Origin: an uncultured Lentisphaeria bacterium | GTDB taxonomy: Bacteria > Verrucomicrobiota > Lentisphaeria > Victivallales > Victivallaceae | Length of the DNA stretch: 43,173 bases | Reading direction: 5' to 3' | Assembly: GCA_903863035.1 (NCBI GenBank) | Contig: CAIPAT010000458.1 | Span: forward strand, 1 to 43,173 | Part shown: positions 1 through 9,048 of the stretch, piece by piece | How positions within the stretch are numbered: position 1 is the first letter of the stretch | How the letters are laid out: each line of letters starts with the position of its first letter | The notes under the pieces: model-generated | What the model was told of the DNA's origin: nothing | What the model saw: only the letters and a program-made list of their open reading frames with translations | Database searches by the model: none | Position numbers and translations under genes: made by a program

Positions 1-27
1 AATGCTAAACGAAGAAGAACAGGGGGA

Positions 28-60
28 AAGCCGTGTGAGGGAAAACCGCACGCACGGTTT
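28..60 (+). ncRNA. Group II intron domain V-like hairpin
   Basis: The sequence folds as a domain V. Eight base pairs (28-35 with 53-60) carry the AGC catalytic triad at 29-31. A two-nucleotide CG bulge follows at 51-52, then a distal helix (36-40 with 46-50, one A-G mismatch) capped by a GAAA-type loop at 41-45. This order and the roughly 34-nt size are characteristic of bacterial group II introns. The element is 33 nt with a slightly imperfect distal helix, so it may be degenerate. The rest of the intron, including any reverse transcriptase, would lie upstream of the window. Confidence 0.72.
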
Positions 61-63
61 GGT

Positions 64-97
64 CGATGAGGCAGAGCCGATAAGTCGCAACTCGTTG
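64..97 (+). ncRNA. Possible group II intron domain VI and 3' end
   Basis: Three nucleotides after the domain V-like hairpin, bases 64-70 pair with 91-97 (seven pairs including G-U), with unpaired adenines at 89-90 on the 3' side. A bulged A seven to eight nucleotides from the intron 3' end is the branch point in domain VI, so the intron could end near 97-99, immediately at the pilin ATG. The inner part of the stem pairs weakly (78-80 with 85-87). The exact splice site is inferred. Confidence 0.45.
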
Positions 98-769
98 ATG
101 CTTAGAGGTTTTACTTTAATCGAACTGCTGATTGTGATCGCCATCATAGCAATCCTTGCGGCAATGCTGCTGCCTGCGCTGAACAAGGCGCGCGAACTTG
201 CGAAAAAGACAAACTGCCAGAATAATTTCAAGACTGCCGGGATGGGGGTACTGACATATTGTAATGAATACAACGACTGGATTCTGCCCATGCACACCGG
301 GGGTGCTTATGCGCCTTATGCGAACCGGATGTGGATGCAGTTCCTCAGTGACTGCAATATTGTTTATCCTAAAAATGGATTTCCATCAGTGGCGGCAATG
401 CGCAGATACATGTGCCCGTCAATGACAGTAGATTTTGCCGGCTCTAACTGGGGATATTACAATTGGGCTTTTAATGCAAAAATCACCCCGTTTAATGACT
501 GGACACTAATCAAGAAAATAACCAGAATTAAGAAAACCGGTCAGGCGTTATGCATGACGGAGACGATTGACGGCAATGGACTGTACCAATACGCCTATAA
601 CTTCGGCAACGGCAACCAGCCGGCGGCGGCAACTTCGGCCAGAATAAATTTCCGCCATGCCCAAAATGCGAATGCGCTGTTTTATGACGGTCATGTAAAA
701 AGTCTGAGCATTGGCGATATTCCCAACGATCAGGCATCGTTGGTATCAGCATTCTGGAAAGGCAACTGA
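98..769 (+). CDS. Type II secretion/type IV pseudopilin-like protein (H-X9-DG type)
   Basis: This 223-aa protein begins with the very short leader MLRG followed by [20 protein letters not shown]. That is a prepilin peptidase site (cleavage after G, Glu at +5 of the mature protein) and its hydrophobic helix. The C-terminus carries [15 protein letters not shown], the H-X9-DG motif of the large pseudopilin family of Lentisphaerae and Planctomycetes. The reading frame stays open upstream to base 2, but those 32 codons coincide with intron domains V and VI, so I start at ATG 98, next to the predicted intron end. No Shine-Dalgarno sequence precedes it, so the native start may lie in a 5' exon outside the window. 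It is probably an exported, membrane-anchored surface protein. Its ligand is unknown, and the downstream glycan genes suggest a role in polysaccharide handling. Confidence 0.85.
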   Translation: MLRGFTLIELLIVIAIIAILAAMLLPALNKARELAKKTNCQNNFKTAGMGVLTYCNEYNDWILPMHTGGAYAPYANRMWMQFLSDCNIVYPKNGFPSVAAMRRYMCPSMTVDFAGSNWGYYNWAFNAKITPFNDWTLIKKITRIKKTGQALCMTETIDGNGLYQYAYNFGNGNQPAAATSARINFRHAQNANALFYDGHVKSLSIGDIPNDQASLVSAFWKGN

Positions 770-851
770 GCACTGATTGCCTGTCGTAAATACTAAAAAT
801 GATAACTTTATAATTTGGCACCGCATTAAAACGGAGCAATACTGAATAAGT

Positions 852-1652
852 ATGGATAGAATCACTCTGAAATCCATTTGGTTATTGGTTCTTTTTTTTA
901 TCATGGCTGTAACAGAATGCCCGGCGTTTGAAGGGCGGAACCTGCCTGTGGCATCGGATGCAATCACTTTTGAACAGAACTTCGATAAGCAATCGCTACT
1001 GCCTGAAATGGCTGCTGGTGCCGCAACGCCGTTATTGATTTTTGGCAAACAGAACTTTGCAAAAGGCGTTAACGGGTATTCGCTGCTCTGCGGAAAAGGC
1101 GGTGCCAAACTAAGATATTCGGCTCCGGACAATATTGATTTTGACAAGCCGGGCACCGTTAGTTTATGGTTCTTTACAGACAACTGGCAAAAAGGCATTG
1201 GAGAACCGCGAACAGTTTTTTTTGCCACCGAATGCAGCAAAGGTTATATTGGCGTGGAAACTGAAAATGACCCTAAAAACATTTCTCCGCTGGAACGGAA
1301 AATCATCTTAAGAGTACTTTACAGCGCAGTTCTTCCAGATACCCGCCTGGCTTTGCCGGCAATGGGTGTCAAGGGGGATAATATGTGGCATTTGCTGGTT
1401 TTCGCCTGGAGCGGCAACAAGGTGTATATAAGTATGGATGGCGGTTCTTTCTCATCGAAAGATTTTGTGAATAAAGTTTCATCGCAGGCGCTGCCTTCCA
1501 CCAATTTCTCCATCGGAGCCGATGCTTCGCAGAATTATCTGCTTGATGAAGTCAGGATTTACTCCAGAAAATTGAGCGACATGGAAGTGAAAGCAATTTG
1601 GGAAAGAGGCAATATGGAAATCAACAAAAATAAACAAGCGGAAGGAAAGTGA
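852..1652 (+). CDS. Exported LamG/concanavalin A-like domain protein
   Basis: A 266-aa protein with an N-terminal signal peptide (basic start, hydrophobic stretch around residues 8-22, likely cleavage near CPAFEG). The remainder reads as one LamG jelly-roll: a GTVSLWF strand, WHLLVFAWSGNKVYISMDG, and the closing LLDEVRIYSRKLSDMEVKAIW, which is the usual end of LamG_3 domains. No catalytic residues are evident, so it is likely a carbohydrate- or protein-binding module in the periplasm or at the surface. It lies between the pseudopilin and the CBM9/GH-like giant gene, and its TGA overlaps the ATG of the latter by one base, suggesting translational coupling. A GGAG lies about 15 nt upstream of the start, farther than usual. 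Confidence 0.8.
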   Translation: MDRITLKSIWLLVLFFIMAVTECPAFEGRNLPVASDAITFEQNFDKQSLLPEMAAGAATPLLIFGKQNFAKGVNGYSLLCGKGGAKLRYSAPDNIDFDKPGTVSLWFFTDNWQKGIGEPRTVFFATECSKGYIGVETENDPKNISPLERKIILRVLYSAVLPDTRLALPAMGVKGDNMWHLLVFAWSGNKVYISMDGGSFSSKDFVNKVSSQALPSTNFSIGADASQNYLLDEVRIYSRKLSDMEVKAIWERGNMEINKNKQAEGK

Positions 1653-4600
1653 TGAATATAATATTGAAATACATTCTTGTTACGGTTTGCGGTATGTCAG
1701 CGTCATTGACATACGGCGCAGATGCCGCATTGCCGTCTTATATCAGAACACCGCAAATGGCAAAGCCGCCAGTGATTGACGGGAAGATTCAGGAAGGCGA
1801 ATGGCGCACGGCGTCTGAAAGTTTCGGAACTCTTCAGCTTGGAACGAATTATTTAACCGGACGCGATGCGGTTTTCTTTATTGGCTATGATGCGAAAAAT
1901 CTCTACTTTGCCTGCAAAAGCGAACTGCCGCCGGAAGGCATGAAATTGCTGTCACGCGTGAGAGAGCGCAATGGCAAAGTTTACGCTGACGATGCGGTGG
2001 AACTGATTATTATGCCGCCGCACAAAGAATATGTCTGCCAGTTTATCTCAAATTCGCTCGGAACTTTTTTTGCTAAAAAATATCCGGTCATTAGAGGAAG
2101 TGTCTGTACTGCCGAGCAGAAAGAATGGGAGCCGAAGGCGGTGACTGCAAGTACTCTCAAAGACGGAAACTGGGAAATTGAGGTAATGATTCCTCTTGAA
2201 GATCTTGGCATAAAAGAACTGCCCTTTGACAAGGAGTGGCGTTTGCAGATGACGAGAGACTGGCGGCAGCCTGCCGAACAGACTCCGTGGAACAAAAGCG
2301 GAAATTTTTGCAACCCTGACAGCATGGGCATAATGGTTATGGACAAAGATGTTCCGGCAGCACACTTTAAAGGCCTGGGCAAAGATTACAGGAAAGGCAT
2401 TTTTGACATAGGCTTTTCCGCTTTTAATTCTACCGGAACCGCATCCAGTGTTGAATGTGATGTCAGCATTGTTTCCGATGGTCCGCCGCGGGCTTTGAAC
2501 ACAAAAGAGCAGATCGCAGCGGGTCAAAGCAAAGAATTTAATTTGAAATATTCCGAAAAAGCTGCGATTACCAGCGATCTTTCTGCAACTATCAAGGACG
2601 CGATGTCTGGGAAATTACTGCTGCGCAGAAACCTGAAATTCGGCAGCGGCAAAGTGACAAGCTGGGATAATCCTGCGGCGCAGGAAAATACGGAGATGGA
2701 ATTCGCCTATTATCCATCCTATAAACTAATAAAATGCCGCGTGGATGCTTCCAGCGCAGGAAACGAAATAGTCAGAGTTTCGTTTCATGTAAAAGACAGC
2801 AACGGCAAAATCATCGGAGAAGCGATTGCTGGAAAGAAAATAAAAAATGATTATCGCGCGGAATGGGAACTGCCTGAACTTGCGGAAAACACCTACAAGG
2901 CTGTTTGTGAGATTGCGTTAAAAAATGGAGGAAATAAAATCTATGAAAAAGAGTTTGTTGTAAAACATTTTCCATGGGAGCATAACCAGATTGGAATGGA
3001 GAAAATTATCGTCCCTCCATTCAAGCCGTTGAAAACAGATAAAGATAAAAGAGAAGTCAGCGCGCTGATGACCGGTTACGGGATAAAAGGCCTTTTCTGG
3101 GACCGCATCTATTCACAGGGGGAAAATATTCTGGACTCCCCCATAAGATTAATGATTAACGGTAAAGACTCTTTGCAGGAAAAATCCTTTGAATTTACCA
3201 GCGTTGAAGAACATGCCGTAAATGTCCGGGCAAGTGTCAGCGGCAGCGGCCTTGAAATAAAAAGTCAACATGAATATGATTACGACGGCATGTGCAAGGT
3301 AACTCTGGACATCATCCCGGATGGTAAAGTAGCAATAGACAACGCATGGATAGAGATCCCCCTGAAAAAATCAGCGGCCCGGCTGATGCATACCATGCAC
3401 AACACGATGAAAAATCATCCGGCGGATTTTATCCCGGAAGGCAACGGCGTGGTATGGGATAGTAGAATGGGATATAAAAGCGATGAGATCAGAGGCAATT
3501 TCTGGCCGTATTTCTGGCTTGGCGACGTCTACAAGGGTTTCTGCTGGTTTACCGCCAGCGACAAGGACTGGAGCCTTGATTATGACCAGGCGGCTATACA
3601 AATTATTAGAAAAGATGACAGCGTCATATTGAAAATAAATATTGTGAACAAACCTTGCGTATGGGAGAAACCGTTCAAATATGTAATGGGCTTTCAGCCT
3701 ACCCCCGTCAAGCCCAGGATGGCAGGGTGGCGCCATGTCGCGGAGCGGGTGAAATTTAAGAATGAGGGCAGTGTTGCTATGGCGCTTCTGGCAGGAACAT
3801 GCGTATGGGGGGCCGACGGAGCATACGATCCATGGCCGGCGGGAAAGGATTATTCGATGACAAGAAAACTTGCCAAACCGGAAAGAAAGCAGTCCGCGAA
3901 AGACACTTCCGATGTGGCACCGTTCATAGAGAAGCATTTTCCGGGAGTTTCGAAGACAAGATATGATTTTGTCAAAAGACATCTGCTGCGCGGAAGAGAA
4001 TGGAGTACATTCTGCGATTTTCTTGTTCCGTATCTCAATCCGACCGCATCAGAAATGTACTGGGACGAATACAATGTGTACATGGACGAATGGTGGTATG
4101 GCAATTACCGGGATAATACATCAGACGATTACAATACCGAACCGTGCAGAAGCTATCAGGATATGTTGTTATACTATACCCGGGAACTCGTGCGCAACGG
4201 AATGGACGGGCTGTACTATGACAATATCCGGGACAGGACCAGTTACGATACCACAACCGGGCCGGCATATGAATTGCCGGATGGAAAGATCCAGCCTTAC
4301 TTCACCATATTTTCTGTCCGGGAACTACTCAAGCGTACATATACTATGCTTTATGTTGAAGGAAAGACCTTGTTGGACAACCGGCCTTTGCTGATAACTC
4401 ACATGACCAATACGAATATTGTGCCATGCATGAGTTTTTCAACGATCTCACTCGATCTGGAAGCAAAATTCGGCCCTGCTGATTTCCAGGACAGATTTTC
4501 AGAAGGCTGGCTGCTCAGCACGACAATCGGAACTCAAACCGGTTGCGCCCCCGAGGTGCTGGTGCAAGTCACCGGCAACGAAAAAGAGTTTGTGACAAGA

Positions 4601-5005
4601 ACATTTCTTGCGGTGACTCTGGCATACGACTTGCCGATAGTTCTGGATGCCGGAGGTCTTACTCCGACTTTTAAGAAAACATGGGAACTGATCAGGGATT
4701 TCGGCTACGGTTCAACAGAAGTCTCGGTATATCCATGCTGGGACAGCAATAGCCCGTTGAAAATTCTGACCTCCGATACCAGGGGTGTGCTCTATCTGAA
4801 TCCGCAAAAACATGAAGCCATTATTGTGGTTTCGGATTTTGGGAAAGGCGGGAAAGCGATTGTCGACATCTCCGGTCTCGGATTCACACCGAAGACAGCC
4901 AGTGATCTTGAAACCGGAAAATCCATAGAGGTGAACGGAGTCAAAGTGGAACTGGAACTCAGGAAACATGATTTTAAGATTTTAATTTTAAAAGAAAGCG
5001 AGTGA
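1652..5005 (+). CDS. Exported CBM9-like/DUF6067-type putative glycoside hydrolase
   Basis: An 1117-aa protein with a signal peptide (cleavage near TYG-ADA). Residues ~30-225 resemble CBM9/DOMON-type sugar-binding domains: PPVIDGKIQEGEW opening, FFIGYDAKNLYFACKS, and a closing segment with QMTRDWRQP. A beta-rich middle (~260-740) includes NFWPYFWLGDVYKGFCWFTAS, as in the N-terminal part of GH123/DUF6067-like proteins. The C-terminal third has TIM-barrel-like acidic/aromatic motifs (MYWDEYNVYMDEWW and DGLYYDNIRDR) and a final small beta domain. I therefore read it as an exported glycan-cleaving enzyme of unknown linkage. The family name comes from remembered sequence character and the catalytic residues are not proven. 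A purine-rich GGAAGGAAA supports ATG 1652 over GTG 1649. Confidence 0.7.
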   Translation: MNIILKYILVTVCGMSASLTYGADAALPSYIRTPQMAKPPVIDGKIQEGEWRTASESFGTLQLGTNYLTGRDAVFFIGYDAKNLYFACKSELPPEGMKLLSRVRERNGKVYADDAVELIIMPPHKEYVCQFISNSLGTFFAKKYPVIRGSVCTAEQKEWEPKAVTASTLKDGNWEIEVMIPLEDLGIKELPFDKEWRLQMTRDWRQPAEQTPWNKSGNFCNPDSMGIMVMDKDVPAAHFKGLGKDYRKGIFDIGFSAFNSTGTASSVECDVSIVSDGPPRALNTKEQIAAGQSKEFNLKYSEKAAITSDLSATIKDAMSGKLLLRRNLKFGSGKVTSWDNPAAQENTEMEFAYYPSYKLIKCRVDASSAGNEIVRVSFHVKDSNGKIIGEAIAGKKIKNDYRAEWELPELAENTYKAVCEIALKNGGNKIYEKEFVVKHFPWEHNQIGMEKIIVPPFKPLKTDKDKREVSALMTGYGIKGLFWDRIYSQGENILDSPIRLMINGKDSLQEKSFEFTSVEEHAVNVRASVSGSGLEIKSQHEYDYDGMCKVTLDIIPDGKVAIDNAWIEIPLKKSAARLMHTMHNTMKNHPADFIPEGNGVVWDSRMGYKSDEIRGNFWPYFWLGDVYKGFCWFTASDKDWSLDYDQAAIQIIRKDDSVILKINIVNKPCVWEKPFKYVMGFQPTPVKPRMAGWRHVAERVKFKNEGSVAMALLAGTCVWGADGAYDPWPAGKDYSMTRKLAKPERKQSAKDTSDVAPFIEKHFPGVSKTRYDFVKRHLLRGREWSTFCDFLVPYLNPTASEMYWDEYNVYMDEWWYGNYRDNTSDDYNTEPCRSYQDMLLYYTRELVRNGMDGLYYDNIRDRTSYDTTTGPAYELPDGKIQPYFTIFSVRELLKRTYTMLYVEGKTLLDNRPLLITHMTNTNIVPCMSFSTISLDLEAKFGPADFQDRFSEGWLLSTTIGTQTGCAPEVLVQVTGNEKEFVTRTFLAVTLAYDLPIVLDAGGLTPTFKKTWELIRDFGYGSTEVSVYPCWDSNSPLKILTSDTRGVLYLNPQKHEAIIVVSDFGKGGKAIVDISGLGFTPKTASDLETGKSIEVNGVKVELELRKHDFKILILKESE

Positions 5006-5008
5006 TGC

Positions 5009-5848
5009 ATGAAAAAAATAATTGCTGGTATTGGGCTGCTTGCGGCGGCGTTTGCGGCTGGCGGCATGGAAGCATTCTACCCTGACTCAGTTGAAGTCAG
5101 TTGCGGAAAACTTGAAATCAGACTTGGATCGGCCACATTCTGGAACATGAACCGGGTAATATACGATAAACTGCCGGTAAGCGTGGATTTGCAACACGCT
5201 TACTGGGGAACAGTTTTTGAGTTCCCGGGAATCGGATTTGTCGGATCTGGCCACAACGACAAAGGCAACTCGGAAAAAGTAATTGATATTAAAATGTACG
5301 CCGATGATAAATATATTTCTCCTGAAGATGTTGCCAAGTCAGGGAAAATAAAATGCGTTGAATTTAAAATGGAGAAGCAGGCACAAGTAAAGGATATTGT
5401 TTTCAACTACAGCCTGATTATAAAGAATGATCAGTTAGTTGAACGCTGCACGATGAAATCGTCTAAAGACACTCCGTTGAAGCTTATGTATAATTTCATG
5501 CATCCGTGGTCTGAAAAAATGACTGATTATTATATTCAGATAAAAGATAATGAAGTTAAGCAGGGCGAATTTAAGACCGATGAAAAATTTCCCCATCAAG
5601 GTAAATTCAAGTGGATAGCTCTTTATGATAAAAATATCCAGACCGGTATAGTCTCAAAAGCCGCCGGCGATGATATCAGTTGTTTTCTATGGGACCGGAA
5701 ATATTACAAAAAAGTTTATCTTTGCGCGTTTTTTAGAAAAACGATGAACGCCGGACAGGAAACGTCGCATACAATGATCACCGATTTCTTTAAGGCACCG
5801 CCGGCCGGTTGGGTCAACATTGCAAAAGAAAATGCGGATAAATTGTAA
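5009..5848 (+). CDS. Exported protein of unknown function
   Basis: A 279-aa protein with a clear signal peptide (MKKIIAGIGLLAAAFAAGG). The mature part is predicted to be mostly beta strand, with alternating polar and aromatic residues (VSVDLQHAYWGTVFEFPG, LMYNFMHPWSEKMTDYYI). This resembles the beta-sandwich domains that accompany sugar-active enzymes, but I recognise no family and see no catalytic signature. It starts three bases after the stop of the giant hydrolase gene and precedes a GH20-like gene, so it is probably co-transcribed and exported with that hydrolase. It could be a binding or accessory domain protein. Confidence 0.6.
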   Translation: MKKIIAGIGLLAAAFAAGGMEAFYPDSVEVSCGKLEIRLGSATFWNMNRVIYDKLPVSVDLQHAYWGTVFEFPGIGFVGSGHNDKGNSEKVIDIKMYADDKYISPEDVAKSGKIKCVEFKMEKQAQVKDIVFNYSLIIKNDQLVERCTMKSSKDTPLKLMYNFMHPWSEKMTDYYIQIKDNEVKQGEFKTDEKFPHQGKFKWIALYDKNIQTGIVSKAAGDDISCFLWDRKYYKKVYLCAFFRKTMNAGQETSHTMITDFFKAPPAGWVNIAKENADKL

Positions 5849-5887
5849 TCACAAGCCTTTCAATAGAGAATGAAGGAAGTTCGAAAA

Positions 5888-7774
5888 ATGAAAAGTGGAA
5901 AGTTTTTTCAGTTCCGTGGTGTTCAGCTTGATTTGGCAAGACAGATGGAGCGGTTGGATTTCATCTTTGAGTTCATTGATTTTATTGACAATGCTGGCTA
6001 TAATACCCTTGTCCTTTACCTTGAAGGCAGGATAAAAACGCAATCGTTTCCTTATCCTGCCGAAGGGGAGTATTACACCCCGGAAGAAATGAAGTCAGTG
6101 GTTGCTTACGCTGCCAGAAAGAACATAGATGTGATCCCGGTGGTTTCAGTCCTCGGCCACGCAGAACTTTTCCTGAAACACCGGGAACTTGAACATCTGG
6201 CTGAAATAAGAGGAGATGCTAAAACCACTTTTGGAGGAACGCTAAGTCATGTCTTCTGTCCTTCATTGCCGGAAACACTCGATTTTATAAAAAAATATCT
6301 TGGAGAAATGGCTCAGATCTTTCCTTCACAATATTTACATTTAGGGTGTGATGAGGCGTTCGACTTAGGTTGCTGTTTAATTTGTCGCGGCAGGGTACAC
6401 AAAGGGGAATCCATCGGGAACATCTTTGCGAAATACTTAACGGAAGTACATGATTTTGTCACGCGGAAACTAGGTAAAAAGATGATAATATGGGATGATC
6501 TCTTTGAAAGTTATTCAGACGCTTTGGAGAAGATTCCGCGAGATATAATTCTTTGCTGCTGGAATTACGAAAGAAATGCTGATCTACCCAAAGCTCATTT
6601 CAAATCAAGACTTGAAGAAGATTTATTTGCCAAGTACGACAAGCTGGGCTTCAAATATCTTTTTGCTCCGGCAACGTATTTTGCCGGGAATATTGAGAGC
6701 TTCACCGTTTATGCGTCGAAACACAAACCTCTCGGCGGCCTTTTAACCAACTGGGAAAAATCGCTTAACTTTATGCATGAAGTGATGCCTCTGGTGCATT
6801 ATGCGGGGAGGCTATGGACTGATCAGAACGCTGACTTTGAAAATTCCATGAAAGAAGTATTCGGCTGCGGCGACAAGCTTCTACTTGGCGCTCTCAGATC
6901 TTACTATGAAATAAAACTAATTCATCCTACAAGGTTGTCGCCGGCAAGCTATCTTGCCGGTCCTTTGTCTGAGTTTGAAGCAGTAATCACCAGCGCCTCG
7001 GAAGTGAATGCGGAGGTATTCAGGATATACATTGAGAAATGCAGAGATAATGCATCCAGGAACATGGTTGAAGACATGCTGCTTTCGCTTGATTGGAGAA
7101 CGATAATGTTCAAATTGAGAATTGTCATGGAGGAACTTTATTCGTTCGGGGATGAGCGTCCAGACATCGCAAAGAGAACGCAAATAACCGCCGAAGCAGC
7201 GGAAATGATAAACGAATTTCTAAAGAAGAAACTTTATCAGTGGAAGCGGTTTAGAGATGGTCTTCCTACCGCAAAAATAGAAAATAAATTTACTGGATTC
7301 AGGAAAGAGATTTTAAAACTCGCCGAAACATCCGCCATGGCGGCAGGTGTACTTAAAGTCAAATTCTTTCTGCCGGATATGTACAACGCCCAGAAATGCG
7401 CATTCACGATTAAGTTTGAAGACGGTACAACGGAGAAAGTTGCAGAAGGTGTATTTAAAAACTATGAATTGAATGACGCATATTTCATTTTAAAATTTCC
7501 TTACTTCACAAATGAAAAACCTGTTTCTGTGAAAATAGAATCATGGCTGTATGGTGGAATGGGAATCGCTTATCTTGAGGTCGTTTCATGTACAGGCTGC
7601 TACGTTCCTGCATGTATAAAAGATGTAAGCGGGGATGTTAAGTCACCGCAGCATATCCTGATTGATGATCTCAGGTTCTGCTATCTCGGAGAACCCGATA
7701 TGGAAGCATTATTCCAAATTCCGGAGTTAGCACAACGCAAACACCGAATGGATATTGTATTGAACGTAAAATAG
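5888..7774 (+). CDS. GH20-like beta-N-acetylhexosaminidase family protein
   Basis: A 628-aa protein whose first ~330 residues form a (beta/alpha)8 barrel of the GH20 kind. RGVQLDLAR begins the barrel, NTLVLYLEGR and VIPVVSVLGHAE give early strands, and LHLGCDEAFDLG carries the adjacent Asp-Glu pair (about D155-E156) that GH20 enzymes use in substrate-assisted hydrolysis of N-acetylhexosamines. The C-terminal 250 residues are helical then beta-rich, without an assigned domain. No signal peptide is present, so it should act on imported oligosaccharides. ATG 5888 is preceded by AAGGAAG at good spacing, while the in-frame ATG at 5870 has no such site. Substrate specificity is uncertain, since several GH20-like families lack hexosaminidase activity. 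Confidence 0.78.
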   Translation: MKSGKFFQFRGVQLDLARQMERLDFIFEFIDFIDNAGYNTLVLYLEGRIKTQSFPYPAEGEYYTPEEMKSVVAYAARKNIDVIPVVSVLGHAELFLKHRELEHLAEIRGDAKTTFGGTLSHVFCPSLPETLDFIKKYLGEMAQIFPSQYLHLGCDEAFDLGCCLICRGRVHKGESIGNIFAKYLTEVHDFVTRKLGKKMIIWDDLFESYSDALEKIPRDIILCCWNYERNADLPKAHFKSRLEEDLFAKYDKLGFKYLFAPATYFAGNIESFTVYASKHKPLGGLLTNWEKSLNFMHEVMPLVHYAGRLWTDQNADFENSMKEVFGCGDKLLLGALRSYYEIKLIHPTRLSPASYLAGPLSEFEAVITSASEVNAEVFRIYIEKCRDNASRNMVEDMLLSLDWRTIMFKLRIVMEELYSFGDERPDIAKRTQITAEAAEMINEFLKKKLYQWKRFRDGLPTAKIENKFTGFRKEILKLAETSAMAAGVLKVKFFLPDMYNAQKCAFTIKFEDGTTEKVAEGVFKNYELNDAYFILKFPYFTNEKPVSVKIESWLYGGMGIAYLEVVSCTGCYVPACIKDVSGDVKSPQHILIDDLRFCYLGEPDMEALFQIPELAQRKHRMDIVLNVK

Positions 7775-7848
7775 TGTATATCTGATTATTTTAACTTTAG
7801 TCCACTAAACTATGAAATACTAAATCAATTACAAAAATAGGTATAGAG

Positions 7849-8997
7849 ATGTTTTTTAAAAAGATAGATTCTTTGGAAGCTGTAATCAATTATGTGCAGC
7901 AGCAATTGGCAGAGCATCCGGAGCGAGATCTTAATAAGGCCAGGTCTGCTGCTCTCGCCGGAGAACAACGTGAATTTCCGGTGATTTACATCGGGCATCT
8001 TGGCGATCCGTCGGATACTTTTATCCCGCAGGGGGAACTGGAAATTCCTGAAGCAGCAATCGCCGATCAGCGGGAGAACGCGCTGGCAAAAGAACTGCTT
8101 GGCAAGCTTGAGCCGTTGAAAATGCTGAATCCTGTTTCCCTGGATTTCAGTCTGGGCAAAGGGCCTGGAACACTAGTCACCTGTTTTGGAATCCCGCTGA
8201 ATCCAGAAACTGTGGATTGCCCCGCTTATACTATAAGCATTGATGATGTCATGTCGCAGGCGCTGCCGGATCCGAAAACCTCCGGACTGATGCCGGCAAT
8301 GCTGGAGAAGATAAATACTATCAAGGCGCTGACTCCGGATTCTTTTAAAATCGCGCTACCGGATACTCAGGGGCCGTTCAATATTGCCCATGCGCTGGTC
8401 GGCGAAGAGGCGCTGATTGAAGCGTATCTCGACCCGGACCGCTTTCATCAACTGATGGCAAAAATTACTGATTTCTGGATTCAGGCAGTAATGGTGCTGA
8501 AGAATGCAATCGGAAAAGAGCGTGAAGCTGTTTTGGCCCAAGCAGCAGTTCATATTGCTGAATGTTCAGTCAATCTTGTGTCGCCTGAAATGTATAAAGA
8601 ATTCCTGCTGCCTTGTGATTTGAAAATAGCCGAAGTTTTTGGAGCCCCTGGAATTCATACCTGCAGCGGTCCGCATGTGTTTTACGCGACGCTGGAAAAT
8701 ATTCCCGGAATGGTTTATACAGAAGCCGGTTATATCTCCAGTACCGCCGCAGGCTATACCAAAGTAGATGATGCAATGGCGGCGCTTCGGGGAAAACAAA
8801 TCATGCTTAACATCGGACAGGAACTGCAGGAAGGCAGGGAACTGGAAACAGTCTTGACTGACCTCGAACGTTATTCTGAAACAAAAAGACTGTTGTTCAG
8901 TTACACCGGCATGCACTGGCGTAAAAAAGATCGTCCGCTGATTCGCGATATCCATTGTGCGGCTGATGAATTCTGGCAAGAAAAGGTTGTCAGGTAA
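7849..8997 (+). CDS. URO-D/MtaA-like family protein (HxC type)
   Basis: A 382-aa member of the uroporphyrinogen decarboxylase superfamily, which includes heme synthesis HemE and the zinc-dependent corrinoid:CoM methyltransferases MtaA/MtbA. It keeps H-x-C (GIHTCSG), the position of the zinc ligands in methyltransferase-type members, but I see no third Cys ligand near the C-terminus. This argues against a HemE role and leaves methyl transfer possible but unproven. It is cytoplasmic. A 74-bp gap separates it from the GH20-like gene, and the Gfo/Idh oxidoreductase follows. Five relatives lie in the window, all next to sugar genes. Confidence 0.72.
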   Translation: MFFKKIDSLEAVINYVQQQLAEHPERDLNKARSAALAGEQREFPVIYIGHLGDPSDTFIPQGELEIPEAAIADQRENALAKELLGKLEPLKMLNPVSLDFSLGKGPGTLVTCFGIPLNPETVDCPAYTISIDDVMSQALPDPKTSGLMPAMLEKINTIKALTPDSFKIALPDTQGPFNIAHALVGEEALIEAYLDPDRFHQLMAKITDFWIQAVMVLKNAIGKEREAVLAQAAVHIAECSVNLVSPEMYKEFLLPCDLKIAEVFGAPGIHTCSGPHVFYATLENIPGMVYTEAGYISSTAAGYTKVDDAMAALRGKQIMLNIGQELQEGRELETVLTDLERYSETKRLLFSYTGMHWRKKDRPLIRDIHCAADEFWQEKVVR

Positions 8998-9048
8998 ACA
9001 AAGATGTTGATTATGAGTAATGGGTTTTATACAAAAGGGAGATTCTGA

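Noticed and set aside
3371..3982. 203-codon minus-strand open frame
   Set aside because: Antisense shadow of the giant hydrolase gene, without start signals or recognisable domain.
7849..8997. Heme biosynthesis hemE
   Set aside because: The URO-D-like genes have variable zinc-site residues, sit beside sugar genes and occur in five copies, unlike the single housekeeping HemE.
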